DNA of 64,000 bases from an uncultured Clostridia bacterium (GTDB lineage Bacteria > Bacillota > Clostridia > Peptostreptococcales > Anaerovoracaceae). The position numbers and the translations under genes were made by a program. Where the stretch lies: the NCBI GenBank assembly GCA_937900415.1, contig CALCEY010000009.1, positions 283,682 through 347,681 of the forward strand, written 5' to 3'. Positions 16,986 to 26,761 of the stretch are shown one piece after another. Each line of letters opens with the position of its first letter. The stretch's first letter is position 1. The notes beneath the pieces are model-generated. The model was not told the origin of the DNA. It made no database searches and saw nothing but the letters and a program-made list of their open reading frames with translations.

Positions 16986-17110
16986 GATATATTCCTCCGA
17001 TTCTACGATTATTCAGATTGCTGCTCAAATCAGCTGTCTTAAAGAACTATGTATTTCTGCGTCATATGCGAAGCACCCATCGCCTAATCAACCGCAGTTG
17101 CCGTATATCG

Positions 17111-20100
17111 TCATGCTCCGGCGCCATTTTCCGTATTCATTTTAACGTTTTCCCGCCCTAGTATAGCCTCCAGCTGATTTTTCAGAGCTGCTGTCGCCTC
17201 TCCCCACAAATCGCTTGAAGTTCTCAGTATCTTTCCATCCGGCAGATATATCAAAACCTGTACGCCTCCGTGGTGTCTCTGAAGAGTTGATTTTATCTGC
17301 TCCAAAACGATATTCACATTTTCCTCAGCCGGTATCTTGAGCTTTATCAGATTATTCACATCAGCCACAGCGCGGCGATTCGGCGAAGAAGCGCCTGGCG
17401 TTCCCTGGGGACCTGCTGCCGAAGATTTATCCGTCGATAACGATATGTCATCTATCAGCATTATGCTGTCTGCTAAAATTTTCGGCGCTTCATCCTCCTT
17501 AAAATTCACCGTACCCTTTACGACTATTACAGAGTCGCTGTTAATGCAATGAGCCGCCCGCTCATAAACATTGGGGAATACTACAACTTCAGCCACGCCG
17601 TAAAGATCCTCCAACGCCAGAAAGGCCATCATCTTGTTGCTCTTGGTAATCAGCGTCCGCTTGGAAGAAACCATACCTGTCATAACGGCTTTCATACCAT
17701 CCTTTATATGGCTTCCCACGCCGGTTCCGCTCTGACTGAAACTTTCCTGCGCTTGATTTTTTTCATCAAGCTCTTGATTCTCTGCCGCATGGTTGAGCTC
17801 CTCCGACGTTATCGTAGCTACGGCTTTCATCCTTTCCTCATAATCCTTAAGCGGGTGATCGGTTATATAAACGCCGAGCATTTCTTTTTCCATCGCTAAA
17901 GATACATCCTTGGAAAACGGAAGCACGTCCGGAAGCTTAGGAGAAAGAGTTTCTGCCGCCGCTTCGCCTCCTATATCAAACAGAGTCATCTGTCCGGCCA
18001 AATTCTTGCGGCTGGCATTTTGAGCCGACTCCACCAATCCTTCATATATATTTAAAAGAGCTGCCTTGTTTTCCGAAAAGCAATTGCAGGCGCCTGCCTT
18101 TATCAGACTTTCTATGGCTTTCTTGTTTATCTGACTTATATCAAGCTGTTCTATGAAAGTAAATATATCGGACGGAACACCTTTTTCTTCCCTCGCATTT
18201 AGGATAGCATCTATAGCGTTTTCACCGACATTTTTTACGCCCATAAGTCCAAAACGGATTTTGCCGTCCTCCACGCTGAATTTTTTTACGCTCTTATTGA
18301 CGCTCGGAGGAAGAACTTCTATATCCATCTCATTGCAATTTCTTATGTATTTGGGAATCTGATTGGCGTCGCCCATTACGCTGGTCATCAGCGCCGCCAT
18401 AAACTCCACCGGATAATGATATTTTAGATAACCGGTTTCGTAGGCCACCACCGCATAAGCTGCCGCATGACTCTTGTTGAAGGCATACTGAGCAAAGCTT
18501 ACCATATCGTTGAAGATCGCCTCTGCCGCTTCTTCCGGGATTCCGTTACGTACGCAGCCCTTTATCTCTATATTTCCGTTATCATCGGTTTTTCCGTGGA
18601 TAAAGTATTCCTTTTCCTCCAGCATCACGCTCATCTTTTTCTTTGACATTGCGCGGCGCACCAAATCCGAACGTCCATAGCTATAGCCGCCCAAATCTCT
18701 TACTATCTGCATTACCTGCTCCTGATATACGAGGCAGCCGTAGGTTACGTCAAGAATAGGGGCAAGGGACGGATGAATATATTTTATCTTTCCCGGATTT
18801 TTCTTGTTCTCTATATATTTAGGTATAGAGTCCATGGGACCCGGTCTGTAAAGGGAAATTCCTGCGACTACGTCCTCAAAGCAGCTCGGCTTAAGGTTCT
18901 TCATGAACTGAGTCATCCCCTGGCTTTCAAGCTGAAAAACACCCTGAGTATTGCCTTGGGAAATCATTTCATACACCTTTGCATCATCGTAGCCCAGCTT
19001 TGCAAAATCTATTGTGATTCCATGCTCTTTTTCTATGAGCTCAAGAGCGTCCCTTATTACCGTCAGGTTCCTGAGCCCCAGAAAATCCATCTTCAGAAGG
19101 CCCAGTTCTTCTATGGTCGTCATCGTGAACTGTGTAGCAGGCCCTTTATCGGAAAGATACAGCGGTACGTACTCATCTATGGGTTTTTTTGAAATAACCA
19201 CTCCGGCCGCATGGGTTGAGGCATGGCGCGGCATTCCTTCGAGAGCCCTGGCCATATCAAGGACTTGTTTGGCCTTCGGATTTTCCGCATACATGTCGGC
19301 CAGCTCCGGATTTGTTTCAAGAGCCTTGGAGATGGTCATATGCAGATCAAAGGGGATGGCCTTTGCTATCATGTCGGTCTCAGCATAGCTTACGTCCAGC
19401 GCTCTTCCCACATCTCTTACAGCCTGCTTTGCCTTCATTGTACCGAATGTTATTATCTGACATACCTTGTCTTCGCCATATTTTCTCGTAACATAATCTA
19501 TAACTTCCTGTCTTCTTTCATAGCAGAAGTCTATATCTATATCCGGCATACTTACACGTTCCGGATTTAAAAACCGTTCAAATATGAGATTATATCTTAT
19601 AGGATCTATATCTGTTATTTTCAGGCAGTATGCTACCAGCGAACCTGCGGCCGAGCCTCTTCCGGGTCCCACCATTATGCCGTTTTCCTTGGCGTAATTG
19701 ATGAAATCCCATACGATCAGAAAATATTCCACATATCCCATGGAAACTATGGTTCCTATTTCATATTCCAGTCTTTCAGTCAGGCTGTCGTCGCGTCTTG
19801 TCCCATACCTTTCTTCAAGCCCCTTATAACAAAGCTCCCTCAAATATTCCTCGTTGCTCTTACCTTCCGGAGATACAAATTCAGGCAGATGATACTGGCC
19901 GAACTGAAATTCCACATTACAGGCATCGGCTACCAACTGTGTGTTGTCTATGGCTTCAGGAACATTTGCGAAAATTCTCCGCATCTCATCTTCGCTTTTC
20001 AGATAAAATTCATCATTGGGAAATCTCATGCGGTTTTCATCGTTTATACTGGTGGCTGTCTGTATGGCCAGCAATACGTCATGAGCTTCCGCATCTTCCC

Positions 20101-20731
20101 TGCGCACATAATGAACGTCGTTGGTCGCAACGACAGGCACATCTAACTCTCCGCCAAGCTTAATGAGCAATGGGTTTATTTCAGCCTCTTCCTCAAGACC
20201 CTGATCCTGAAGTTCAAGGAAAAAATTTCCCCGGCCGAAAATTTCGAGAAGTTCAGAGGCTTCTTTCTTTGCTCCTTCATAATCGCCCCGAAGCAGTCTG
20301 TTCTGTACGTTTCCCGCAAGGCATGCTGAAAGAGCTATTATTCCTCCGCTGTGTTCTCTCAAAACGTCTTTATCTATACGAGGCTTATAATAGTATCCTT
20401 TTATGTATCCTATGGAAACAATTTTTATGAGGTTTCTGTAACCCTCTTCATTTTTGGCAAGCAGCACCAGATGCCCCTGATGCTTGTCCTTATCCGCTTC
20501 CTTGTCGGTCAGTTTTCTCGCCGCCGTATAAACCTCGCAGCCTATAATAGGTTTGATTCCCTGCTTCTTACATTCTTTATAGAAATCTATCACGCCAAAC
20601 ATAGCACCGTGATCGGTGATCGCAAGGCTTTCCATCCCAAGCTCCCTTGCCCGGCTTACAAGATCTCCTATCCTGGCGGCGCCGTCCAGCAGGCTGTATT
20701 CGGTATGAACATGTAAATGTGTGAATGCCAT
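17111..20731 (-). CDS. dnaE: DNA polymerase III subunit alpha (DnaE)
   Basis: Replicative polymerase subunit (DnaE1-type length, 1206 residues). N-terminal PHP domain (FTHLHVHTEYSLLDGA, LAITDHGAMFG), polymerase palm with GPGRGSAAGSLVAYCL and the catalytic Asp motif MPDIDIDFCYERR, helix-hairpin-helix region, QMTLF as probable beta-clamp motif near residue 930, and a C-terminal OB-fold (GMVSSKRTLITKSNKMMAFLALEDLYG). AAAGGAG upstream of the ATG at 20731. Firmicutes usually also have PolC, not in this window. Likely transcribed with pfkA, 125 nt downstream. Confidence 0.97.
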   Translation of the reverse strand: MAFTHLHVHTEYSLLDGAARIGDLVSRARELGMESLAITDHGAMFGVIDFYKECKKQGIKPIIGCEVYTAARKLTDKEADKDKHQGHLVLLAKNEEGYRNLIKIVSIGYIKGYYYKPRIDKDVLREHSGGIIALSACLAGNVQNRLLRGDYEGAKKEASELLEIFGRGNFFLELQDQGLEEEAEINPLLIKLGGELDVPVVATNDVHYVRREDAEAHDVLLAIQTATSINDENRMRFPNDEFYLKSEDEMRRIFANVPEAIDNTQLVADACNVEFQFGQYHLPEFVSPEGKSNEEYLRELCYKGLEERYGTRRDDSLTERLEYEIGTIVSMGYVEYFLIVWDFINYAKENGIMVGPGRGSAAGSLVAYCLKITDIDPIRYNLIFERFLNPERVSMPDIDIDFCYERRQEVIDYVTRKYGEDKVCQIITFGTMKAKQAVRDVGRALDVSYAETDMIAKAIPFDLHMTISKALETNPELADMYAENPKAKQVLDMARALEGMPRHASTHAAGVVISKKPIDEYVPLYLSDKGPATQFTMTTIEELGLLKMDFLGLRNLTVIRDALELIEKEHGITIDFAKLGYDDAKVYEMISQGNTQGVFQLESQGMTQFMKNLKPSCFEDVVAGISLYRPGPMDSIPKYIENKKNPGKIKYIHPSLAPILDVTYGCLVYQEQVMQIVRDLGGYSYGRSDLVRRAMSKKKMSVMLEEKEYFIHGKTDDNGNIEIKGCVRNGIPEEAAEAIFNDMVSFAQYAFNKSHAAAYAVVAYETGYLKYHYPVEFMAALMTSVMGDANQIPKYIRNCNEMDIEVLPPSVNKSVKKFSVEDGKIRFGLMGVKNVGENAIDAILNAREEKGVPSDIFTFIEQLDISQINKKAIESLIKAGACNCFSENKAALLNIYEGLVESAQNASRKNLAGQMTLFDIGGEAAAETLSPKLPDVLPFSKDVSLAMEKEMLGVYITDHPLKDYEERMKAVATITSEELNHAAENQELDEKNQAQESFSQSGTGVGSHIKDGMKAVMTGMVSSKRTLITKSNKMMAFLALEDLYGVAEVVVFPNVYERAAHCINSDSVIVVKGTVNFKEDEAPKILADSIMLIDDISLSTDKSSAAGPQGTPGASSPNRRAVADVNNLIKLKIPAEENVNIVLEQIKSTLQRHHGGVQVLIYLPDGKILRTSSDLWGEATAALKNQLEAILGRENVKMNTENGAGA

Positions 20732-20856
20732 GATTTTTTCTCCTTTTTAACATTTTACCACAGCAGTATATGTTTGAAAAGCGGCGTTTAAAACGTTTGC
20801 TCCGGCGTTGATTACAGCGCTGTGAGTTAAAAGGTTTGTTCCGGCTTCTGCCTACT

Positions 20857-20938
20857 AAAAAACAGACTCACGGGAGCCATTTGTATTTGTAAACACCCTA
20901 TAAAATAAAGTATATACAAACGGTTCCGAATGAGTCTG
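20857..20938 (-). terminator. Terminator of the V-ATPase operon, long two-part hairpin
   Basis: Outer stem CAGACTCA/TGAGTCTG (20931-20938 with 20863-20870), an inner imperfect stem of about 14 bp (GGAACC and TTTGTAT elements with their partners), a large A/T loop, and T6 on the minus strand (20857-20862). 20732-20856 otherwise shows only the dnaE leader. Confidence 0.75.
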
Positions 20939-20956
20939 CCATTTCTGAATCAAAGG

Positions 20957-21634
20957 CTACCCGCAGGCTTCCCTTGTACGCTCGCGTTTTTCCTCGATGG
21001 ATTCCTTCAGAATCATGTCCTTAACCTTCATAAGTCTTGTCTGATTGCCTCGCTCATTTTCATCAAGCTTCATGACTATATATTTTATTGTCATTTCAAG
21101 CTGAGGTATCTTGACGTATTCAAGAGCGTTTACACGGCGGCGCGTTTTTTCCAGCTCAGCTGCCAGCATCGCAACCTCCTTTTCCTTGGCCGCCAGTTCC
21201 AGCATTGCAGGAAGTATCTGTGCAAGGCCGTCTATAGCGGCGTCCAGCTCTCCCGATGTGCTGGCGAAGCCGTATGAATATATGTCCGAAGCATCTGACG
21301 CAGTAGTTTCATAACTGAATTGAGGAACGTCCACGCTCATCACGTTCTTGCCTTCTACGTTCAGCTTTACTCCCTGCTTTGGAAACATCAGGGCTTCTTC
21401 AAGAACTTCCCGGCTCATAACGGCGCTGGCAACCGAAAAACTTTCATACACCTTGGAAAGAGCCGTCTCCACTTCTTCACGGAGCCTCTTGTTTTCGCGG
21501 GCCAAATCAAGAAAGCCCTTCATCAGCTGGTCTCGCTTATCCTTCATGAGCTTGTGTCCCCGCCTGGCTGTAATCAGTCTCTTTTTCAAGGTTGTAAGCA
21601 TCATTCTGGTAGGATTTACATTCAATCTTTCCAT
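20957..21634 (-). CDS. ntpD: V-type ATPase subunit D
   Basis: Central rotor stalk of the V1 sector. 225 residues; begins MERLNVNPTRMMLTTLKKRL, the family N-terminus, with two long coiled-coil halves (DKRDQLMKGFLDLARENKRLREE and the C-terminal EKTRRRVNALEYVKIPQLEMTI) around a short central domain. Last gene of the operon, 25 nt after subunit B, followed by the long terminator hairpin. Confidence 0.94.
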   Translation of the reverse strand: MERLNVNPTRMMLTTLKKRLITARRGHKLMKDKRDQLMKGFLDLARENKRLREEVETALSKVYESFSVASAVMSREVLEEALMFPKQGVKLNVEGKNVMSVDVPQFSYETTASDASDIYSYGFASTSGELDAAIDGLAQILPAMLELAAKEKEVAMLAAELEKTRRRVNALEYVKIPQLEMTIKYIVMKLDENERGNQTRLMKVKDMILKESIEEKRERTREACG

Positions 21635-21659
21635 AATATCACCAAAATTTCCCTTAAAA

Positions 21660-23036
21660 TTACTGTTCTTTGCCCAGATACTTTTCTATATACTCGTCCT
21701 TGATACGTTTAAGCTCGCTCTTAGGCAGCAGCTCCAGCAGCTTCCAGCCTGTGTTAAGAGTCTCTTCTATGGTTCTGTCCGTATTATATCCCTGAGAAAC
21801 GTATTCTTTTTCAAAAGCCTGTGAAAACTGCGCATATTTGAGGTCGGTCTCAGTCAGAGCCGCTTCTCCCAAAATTGTAACGAGCTCTAAGGCCTCTTTT
21901 CCTTTAGCATACGCAGCGAAAAGCTGGTTCATCGTATCGGCATGATCCTCTCTCGTCTTTCCTTTTCCGATTCCCTTATCCTTAAGACGCGAAAGGGAAG
22001 GAAGCACGTCTATAGGAGGCTGAATACCTTTCCTGTAAAGCTCTCTTGATAAAATTATCTGTCCCTCGGTGATATATCCGGTCAGATCCGGAATAGGATG
22101 CGTCTTATCTTCTTCCGGCATGGTAAGAATAGGTATCATGGTGATTGAACCGTCATAGCCTTTCTTACGTCCTGCTCTCTCATACATCGTCGCAAGGTCC
22201 GTATACAGGTATCCCGGATATCCTCTTCTTCCAGGAACCTCTTTTCTGGCCGCCGAAACCTCTCGCAAAGCTTCCGCATAATTAGTAATATCAGTCAATA
22301 TTACAAGCACATGCATACCCAGATCAAAAGCCAGATACTCAGCGGCGGTAAGAGCCATACGAGGAGTTGCAATACGCTCTACGGCAGGGTCATTGGCCAG
22401 ATTCATGAAAAGAACCGTCCTGTCGATAGCTCCTGTTTTCCTAAAATCTGACGCAAAGAACTCCGCTTCCTCATGGGTTATACCTATGGCGGCAAAGACT
22501 ACTGCAAAGTTTCCCTCGCTTCCCCTCACCTTAGCCTGACGGGCAATCTGAGCCGCCAGATTTGCATGAGGAAGTCCCGAAGCCGAGAATATAGGCAGCT
22601 TCTGTCCTCTTACCAACGTATTCAGACCGTCTATCGCCGATACTCCCGTCTGTATGAATTCAGACGGATAGTCCCTGGCTGCCGGATTCATAGGCAAGCC
22701 ATTTATATCCATTCTCTTTTCTGCGATAATTTCAGGGCCTCCGTCCTTAGGACGTCCCATTCCGTCGAAAACTCTTCCCAGTATATCCGGCGAAACTGCA
22801 AGCTCCGTTCCTCTTCCCAGGAACTTAACCGTGCTTTCCTTAAGATTTATTCCAGTCGAGCTTTCAAAAAGCTGCACCATGGCGTCAGACCCGTTGACTT
22901 CCAATACTTTGCAAAGTCTCTTTTCTCCGCTTGGAAGTATAATTTCGCCAAGCTCATCGTAGGTAACGTTTTCAACGTTCTTTACCAGCATAAGAGGTCC
23001 GACTACTTCACTTATGGTTTTATATTCTTTAATCAT
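21660..23036 (-). CDS. ntpB: V-type ATPase subunit B
   Basis: Non-catalytic nucleotide-binding subunit of the V1 hexamer, 458 residues. Starts [19 protein letters not shown]; carries [19 protein letters not shown] where catalytic subunits have a P-loop, and [27 protein letters not shown]-type B-subunit block ([13 protein letters not shown]). Its start overlaps the end of subunit A by 8 nt, giving translational coupling and equal stoichiometry. Confidence 0.95.
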   Translation of the reverse strand: [458 protein letters not shown]

Positions 23037-24807
23037 CGTCTTCAGCCTCCTTCGCCGTCAGTGCGGAGATACTCTCCTTCATTTCAGCCATAACACTGTC
23101 AAAAGCTGCGTCTACATCTTTTTCTTCTACGTATTTAAAACGTCCAATGGTCTCTCTCACAGGGAGCTCCAGCAGCTTTCCGAAAGCCGCTCCCTTAGCT
23201 ACGGCCTCCCTTGCCAGCCTGTGGAAGGACAAAATCAGCTTAAGCATCTTGTACTGTTTGTTGAGGGAGGTATAGGTGTCCACTTCATGGAAAGCGTTCT
23301 GATGCAGATAATCTTCACGTATCGACTTTGCAACCTCCAGCTTCAGTCTGTCTTCCGGTGAAAGTCCGTCAACGCCTACAAGCTGTACCACTTCGTTGAG
23401 TTCGGATTCCTCTTGAAGCAGATGTATCGCTCTGGCTCTCAGTTTAGGGAATTCCTTGCTTACATTTTCCGCATACCATTCTTCTAATCTGTCTACATAT
23501 AGAGAATAGCTCTGCAGCCAGTTTATAGCCGGAAAATGTCTCTTATATGCAAGAGAGGAATCAAGGCACCAGAACACCTTAACTATTCTTAAAGTTGCCT
23601 GAGATACAGGCTCTGAAATGTCTCCTCCCGGAGGAGATACCGCTCCTATAGCCGACAAGGCTCCCAGTCTTCCCTCTTTACCTAGAGAAACGGTTCTTCC
23701 CGCTCTCTCATAGAACTGAGCAAGACGTGACGCCAGATATGCAGGGTATCCTTCTTCACCCGGCATTTCTTCAAGACGTCCTGACATTTCACGAAGAGCC
23801 TCCGCCCATCTTGAAGTCGAATCTGCCATTATGGCTACCGAATATCCCATATCCCTGAAATACTCAGCTATGGTTATTCCTGTATAGATAGAAGCTTCAC
23901 GAGCCGCTACCGGCATGTCTGAGGTGTTGGCTATAAGCACAGTCCTCTTCATTATAGATTCACCGGTATTAGGGTCCTTAAGTTCAGGAAATTCCATCAA
24001 TACGTCGGTCATCTCATTTCCACGTTCTCCGCAGCCGATATATACTACAATTTCAGCGTCCGCCCACTTGGCCAGCTGATGCTGTACAACTGTTTTTCCG
24101 GATCCGAATGGTCCCGGAACTGCGGCCACTCCGCCCTTAGCTATGGGAAACAGCGTGTCGATAACTCTCTGCCCTGTGATGAGAGGCATTTCCGGAACAA
24201 GCTTTTCCTTGTAAGGTCTCCCCTTTCTTACAGGCCATTTCTGCATCATAGTCAGCTCTTTTACTTGTCCGTCTGCCGTACGCACCCTGCATACCGGCTG
24301 ATCCACGGTAAATTCGCCTTCTTCTACGGATTCCACAGTTCCGGCGATGCCGTAAGGAACCATTATCCTCTGCTCGACTAAAACGGTCTCCTGTACGGTT
24401 CCGATTATATCTCCGGGCTCCACCTCATCTCCGGCCTTTACCGCAGGAACGAAATTCCATTTCTTTTCTCTTGAGAGAGACGGAACCTTTACACCTCTTG
24501 TAATGTTGGCGCCTGCTACCTTATACATCTCCTCAAGCGGTCTCTGGATCCCGTCGTACATGGTTTCGATAAGTCCAGGCCCCAGCTCTACGGAAAGCGG
24601 AGCTCCCGTCGTAACTACCGGAACCCCCGGTCCTATGCCTGCCGTTTCTTCATATACCTGAATAGACGCCTTGTCGCCTCTCATTTCTATTATTTCACCT
24701 ATCAGACCCTGTTCTCCGACATGCACCACGTCGTACATGTTGGCCTCTTCCATTCCCGAGGCTATAACCAGAGGGCCTGATACTTTTACTACTTTTCCCT
24801 GACTCAT
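23029..24807 (-). CDS. ntpA: V-type ATPase catalytic subunit A
   Basis: ATP-hydrolysing/synthesising subunit. 592 residues with the P-loop GPFGSGKT (232-239), the A-type insert before it (the 'non-homologous region' around 110-200), GERGNEM and ADSTSRWAEALREMSGRLEEMPGEEGYPAYL. Three copies alternate with B in V1. Two nucleotides after the subunit F stop and overlapping subunit B. Direction of the reaction (pump or synthase) cannot be told from sequence; in amino-acid fermenters it is often an ion pump. Confidence 0.96.
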   Translation of the reverse strand: MSQGKVVKVSGPLVIASGMEEANMYDVVHVGEQGLIGEIIEMRGDKASIQVYEETAGIGPGVPVVTTGAPLSVELGPGLIETMYDGIQRPLEEMYKVAGANITRGVKVPSLSREKKWNFVPAVKAGDEVEPGDIIGTVQETVLVEQRIMVPYGIAGTVESVEEGEFTVDQPVCRVRTADGQVKELTMMQKWPVRKGRPYKEKLVPEMPLITGQRVIDTLFPIAKGGVAAVPGPFGSGKTVVQHQLAKWADAEIVVYIGCGERGNEMTDVLMEFPELKDPNTGESIMKRTVLIANTSDMPVAAREASIYTGITIAEYFRDMGYSVAIMADSTSRWAEALREMSGRLEEMPGEEGYPAYLASRLAQFYERAGRTVSLGKEGRLGALSAIGAVSPPGGDISEPVSQATLRIVKVFWCLDSSLAYKRHFPAINWLQSYSLYVDRLEEWYAENVSKEFPKLRARAIHLLQEESELNEVVQLVGVDGLSPEDRLKLEVAKSIREDYLHQNAFHEVDTYTSLNKQYKMLKLILSFHRLAREAVAKGAAFGKLLELPVRETIGRFKYVEEKDVDAAFDSVMAEMKESISALTAKEAEDDD

Positions 24808-24809
24808 TG

Positions 24810-25133
24810 CTATTTGTCACCTCCAAACAGGATGTCTGCGCCTACGGCGCGTTCCACAGCCTTTTTAACGCTTTTAGTACCGATTCCCAAAGAGCCGTCC
24901 TTGTCCGGTATCGGTATGACAGCAGGGAGTCTTTTGTCTGTGTATTCGGCGACCTCCGCAGACATCTCCTTATATAAAGGCTCAGTCATATAGATAATCG
25001 CAAAATCCTTTTCGGCTATATCTTTAAATGCCTTGTGCGCTTCTTTTACGCCGTCGCACGGGAAAACTTCCAGTCCGATAGCTTTGAAGCCAAGAACGCT
25101 TTCCCTGTCTCCGATAACTCCTATCCTATACAT
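24810..25133 (-). CDS. ntpG: V-type ATPase subunit F
   Basis: Small rotor-stalk subunit that binds D. 107 residues; starts MYRIGVIGDRESVLGFKAIG, a clear subunit F signature, with the AIIYMTEPLY strand in the middle. Overlaps the end of subunit C by 8 nt and precedes subunit A by 2 nt. Corresponds to ntpG in the Enterococcus hirae naming. Confidence 0.92.
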   Translation of the reverse strand: MYRIGVIGDRESVLGFKAIGLEVFPCDGVKEAHKAFKDIAEKDFAIIYMTEPLYKEMSAEVAEYTDKRLPAVIPIPDKDGSLGIGTKSVKKAVERAVGADILFGGDK

Positions 25134-26133
25134 AAGTTTTCCTCAATCTTTCTAAAATAACTGCCTTAGGCGTTCCTGCAATCTTGCCCGAAAGAATCAT
25201 TCTCAGGTTCTTACATTCACTTTCCTTTGCTATTATAAAAGCTGCCGCCGGTGCAAGGCCAAAAGGAACGAACTTGGCGTCTCTTATATATTCGATTCTC
25301 TTATTATCGCAAAGCTTTTCCAGCAGAGAATAGGTCCCGTCAGTTTTAACCTTTACAGCCCCCTTTTCGACAATTTCCCTGAAACCGTACGGAGCGAATT
25401 TATCGGCCAGCTGATGATAGCTTTCTTCATATCCGCCTATAAACAGGTTTTCAGGTATGCTGCCTCCATCAAGAAACACCTTTCGGAAAAATGACCACGG
25501 TTTTTTAATCTGCCTAAGCCTTACAAATGTGACGACGTTCAGTATGTCTATAAGCAAACGCACGTAACCTATAAGAAACCCGTCTCCTACTGCCTCCGCC
25601 GTTCTCAGCATTTCCCTGTAGCATGCCTTATCAAGAATTATATCTATCTCCTGAGGGTCTCTGCCTTTGCCAAAGAGTTCGGACGCTTCGGCAACAGCCT
25701 CTTTCATCTCTGTCGAAAACCACATGAAATCTCTTTCTCTTATCATGGCCTCCATCGCTTCCGGCTCAAATCTGCCTCCGCCGACCATATATTTTAAAGG
25801 AGAAATTTCCAGAAATTCAGCTTTCAAAGCTGCTTTGGCATTATGATAATCCTTAGGGCATCTGAGCATTTCCAATTCCGTTTTGTCAGGCAGTGCTGAA
25901 AGCACAAGGTCAAAAGCCTTCCGCTCTTCGTCGGCCAAAAGGCCTGCAAAATCTCTCGGGTTTTCAAAGGTTCTTCCGTCCCCGTAATTATACTCGTTCA
26001 GCACTGCCACGGAGGCATTGAAATTTTCAGCCTCGGCAGCCCTTAAAAGCTTTGCTTTCGTAAGCAGGGACCTTTCGCTGGCCCTTATCAGGGAATCGCA
26101 GAATATATATGAGTCTTCTCTGTTTTTACTCAT
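25126..26133 (-). CDS. ntpC: V-type ATPase subunit C
   Basis: Funnel-shaped connector between rotor stalk and the K ring (subunit d in eukaryotes). 335 residues, mostly helical, with the repeated YLIGYVRLLIDILNVVTFVRLRQ helices typical of the family and a GG(R)FEPEAM segment. Good GGAG site before the ATG at 26133. Sequence conservation of this subunit is low, so assignment rests partly on its position between E and F in the canonical gene order. Confidence 0.9.
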   Translation of the reverse strand: MSKNREDSYIFCDSLIRASERSLLTKAKLLRAAEAENFNASVAVLNEYNYGDGRTFENPRDFAGLLADEERKAFDLVLSALPDKTELEMLRCPKDYHNAKAALKAEFLEISPLKYMVGGGRFEPEAMEAMIRERDFMWFSTEMKEAVAEASELFGKGRDPQEIDIILDKACYREMLRTAEAVGDGFLIGYVRLLIDILNVVTFVRLRQIKKPWSFFRKVFLDGGSIPENLFIGGYEESYHQLADKFAPYGFREIVEKGAVKVKTDGTYSLLEKLCDNKRIEYIRDAKFVPFGLAPAAAFIIAKESECKNLRMILSGKIAGTPKAVILERLRKTYV

Positions 26134-26145
26134 AAAACCCTCTCC

Positions 26146-26736
26146 TTACTTTTCCGGCGGAAACAATATATTCACCACGTCTTTGGTAAGCTCCCGGCTT
26201 TTATCCTCCACCATGGCCTCCACCGAATTGTTGATGTAAACCTGCCCCTGCTGAAGCATGTATCCGCCTCTCAAATCTCTCGTTTCTTCAGAAAGCGTAA
26301 ACTTTCCGCCATCAATTTCTCTGTTCAGAGCGTCCACGACTCTTTGTCCTATAGAGCTTCTTTCCTCTTTATTAAAGATGAGCGCTCCGTCTTTAAACCC
26401 GGAAACCTTTCCTGCGGCCGCAAGGAAGCTTACATACCTGTCTCTGTCCATAGAAATAATATAATCTATAGCCTGAGTGAAGCACTCTGCTATAAGCTCC
26501 TGTTTTTTTCTAAGAATTATTTTCTTGCCGTCTATATCGGCTACCGATCTGCGGCGGCTGATAATCCTGTCGCGCTCTTCTTCAGCATCCTTTACCGCTG
26601 CGTCGGTCTCTATGGCTATTCTCTTTTTCAGGGTCTTTATAGAACTGAGGCTCTTGGCCTTGGCGGCGTTCATTATCTGTTCGCATTCGGCCTGCGCCTC
26701 ATCTATAATAGCCGATGTAATCTTTTCTATACTCAT
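26146..26736 (-). CDS. ntpE: V-type ATPase subunit E
   Basis: Peripheral stalk subunit. 196 residues: long N-terminal helix (ITSAIIDEAQAECEQIMNAAKAKS...) followed by a globular C-terminal domain ending with LRGGYMLQQGQVYINNSVEAMVEDKSRELTKDVVNILF, the standard C-terminal pattern of V/A-ATPase E subunits. Sits between the K proteolipid and subunit C. Pairs with the small coiled-coil subunit encoded first in the operon. Confidence 0.9.
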   Translation of the reverse strand: MSIEKITSAIIDEAQAECEQIMNAAKAKSLSSIKTLKKRIAIETDAAVKDAEEERDRIISRRRSVADIDGKKIILRKKQELIAECFTQAIDYIISMDRDRYVSFLAAAGKVSGFKDGALIFNKEERSSIGQRVVDALNREIDGGKFTLSEETRDLRGGYMLQQGQVYINNSVEAMVEDKSRELTKDVVNILFPPEK

Positions 26737-26761
26737 ACGTCATCCGCCTTTCGCAAGCCCT

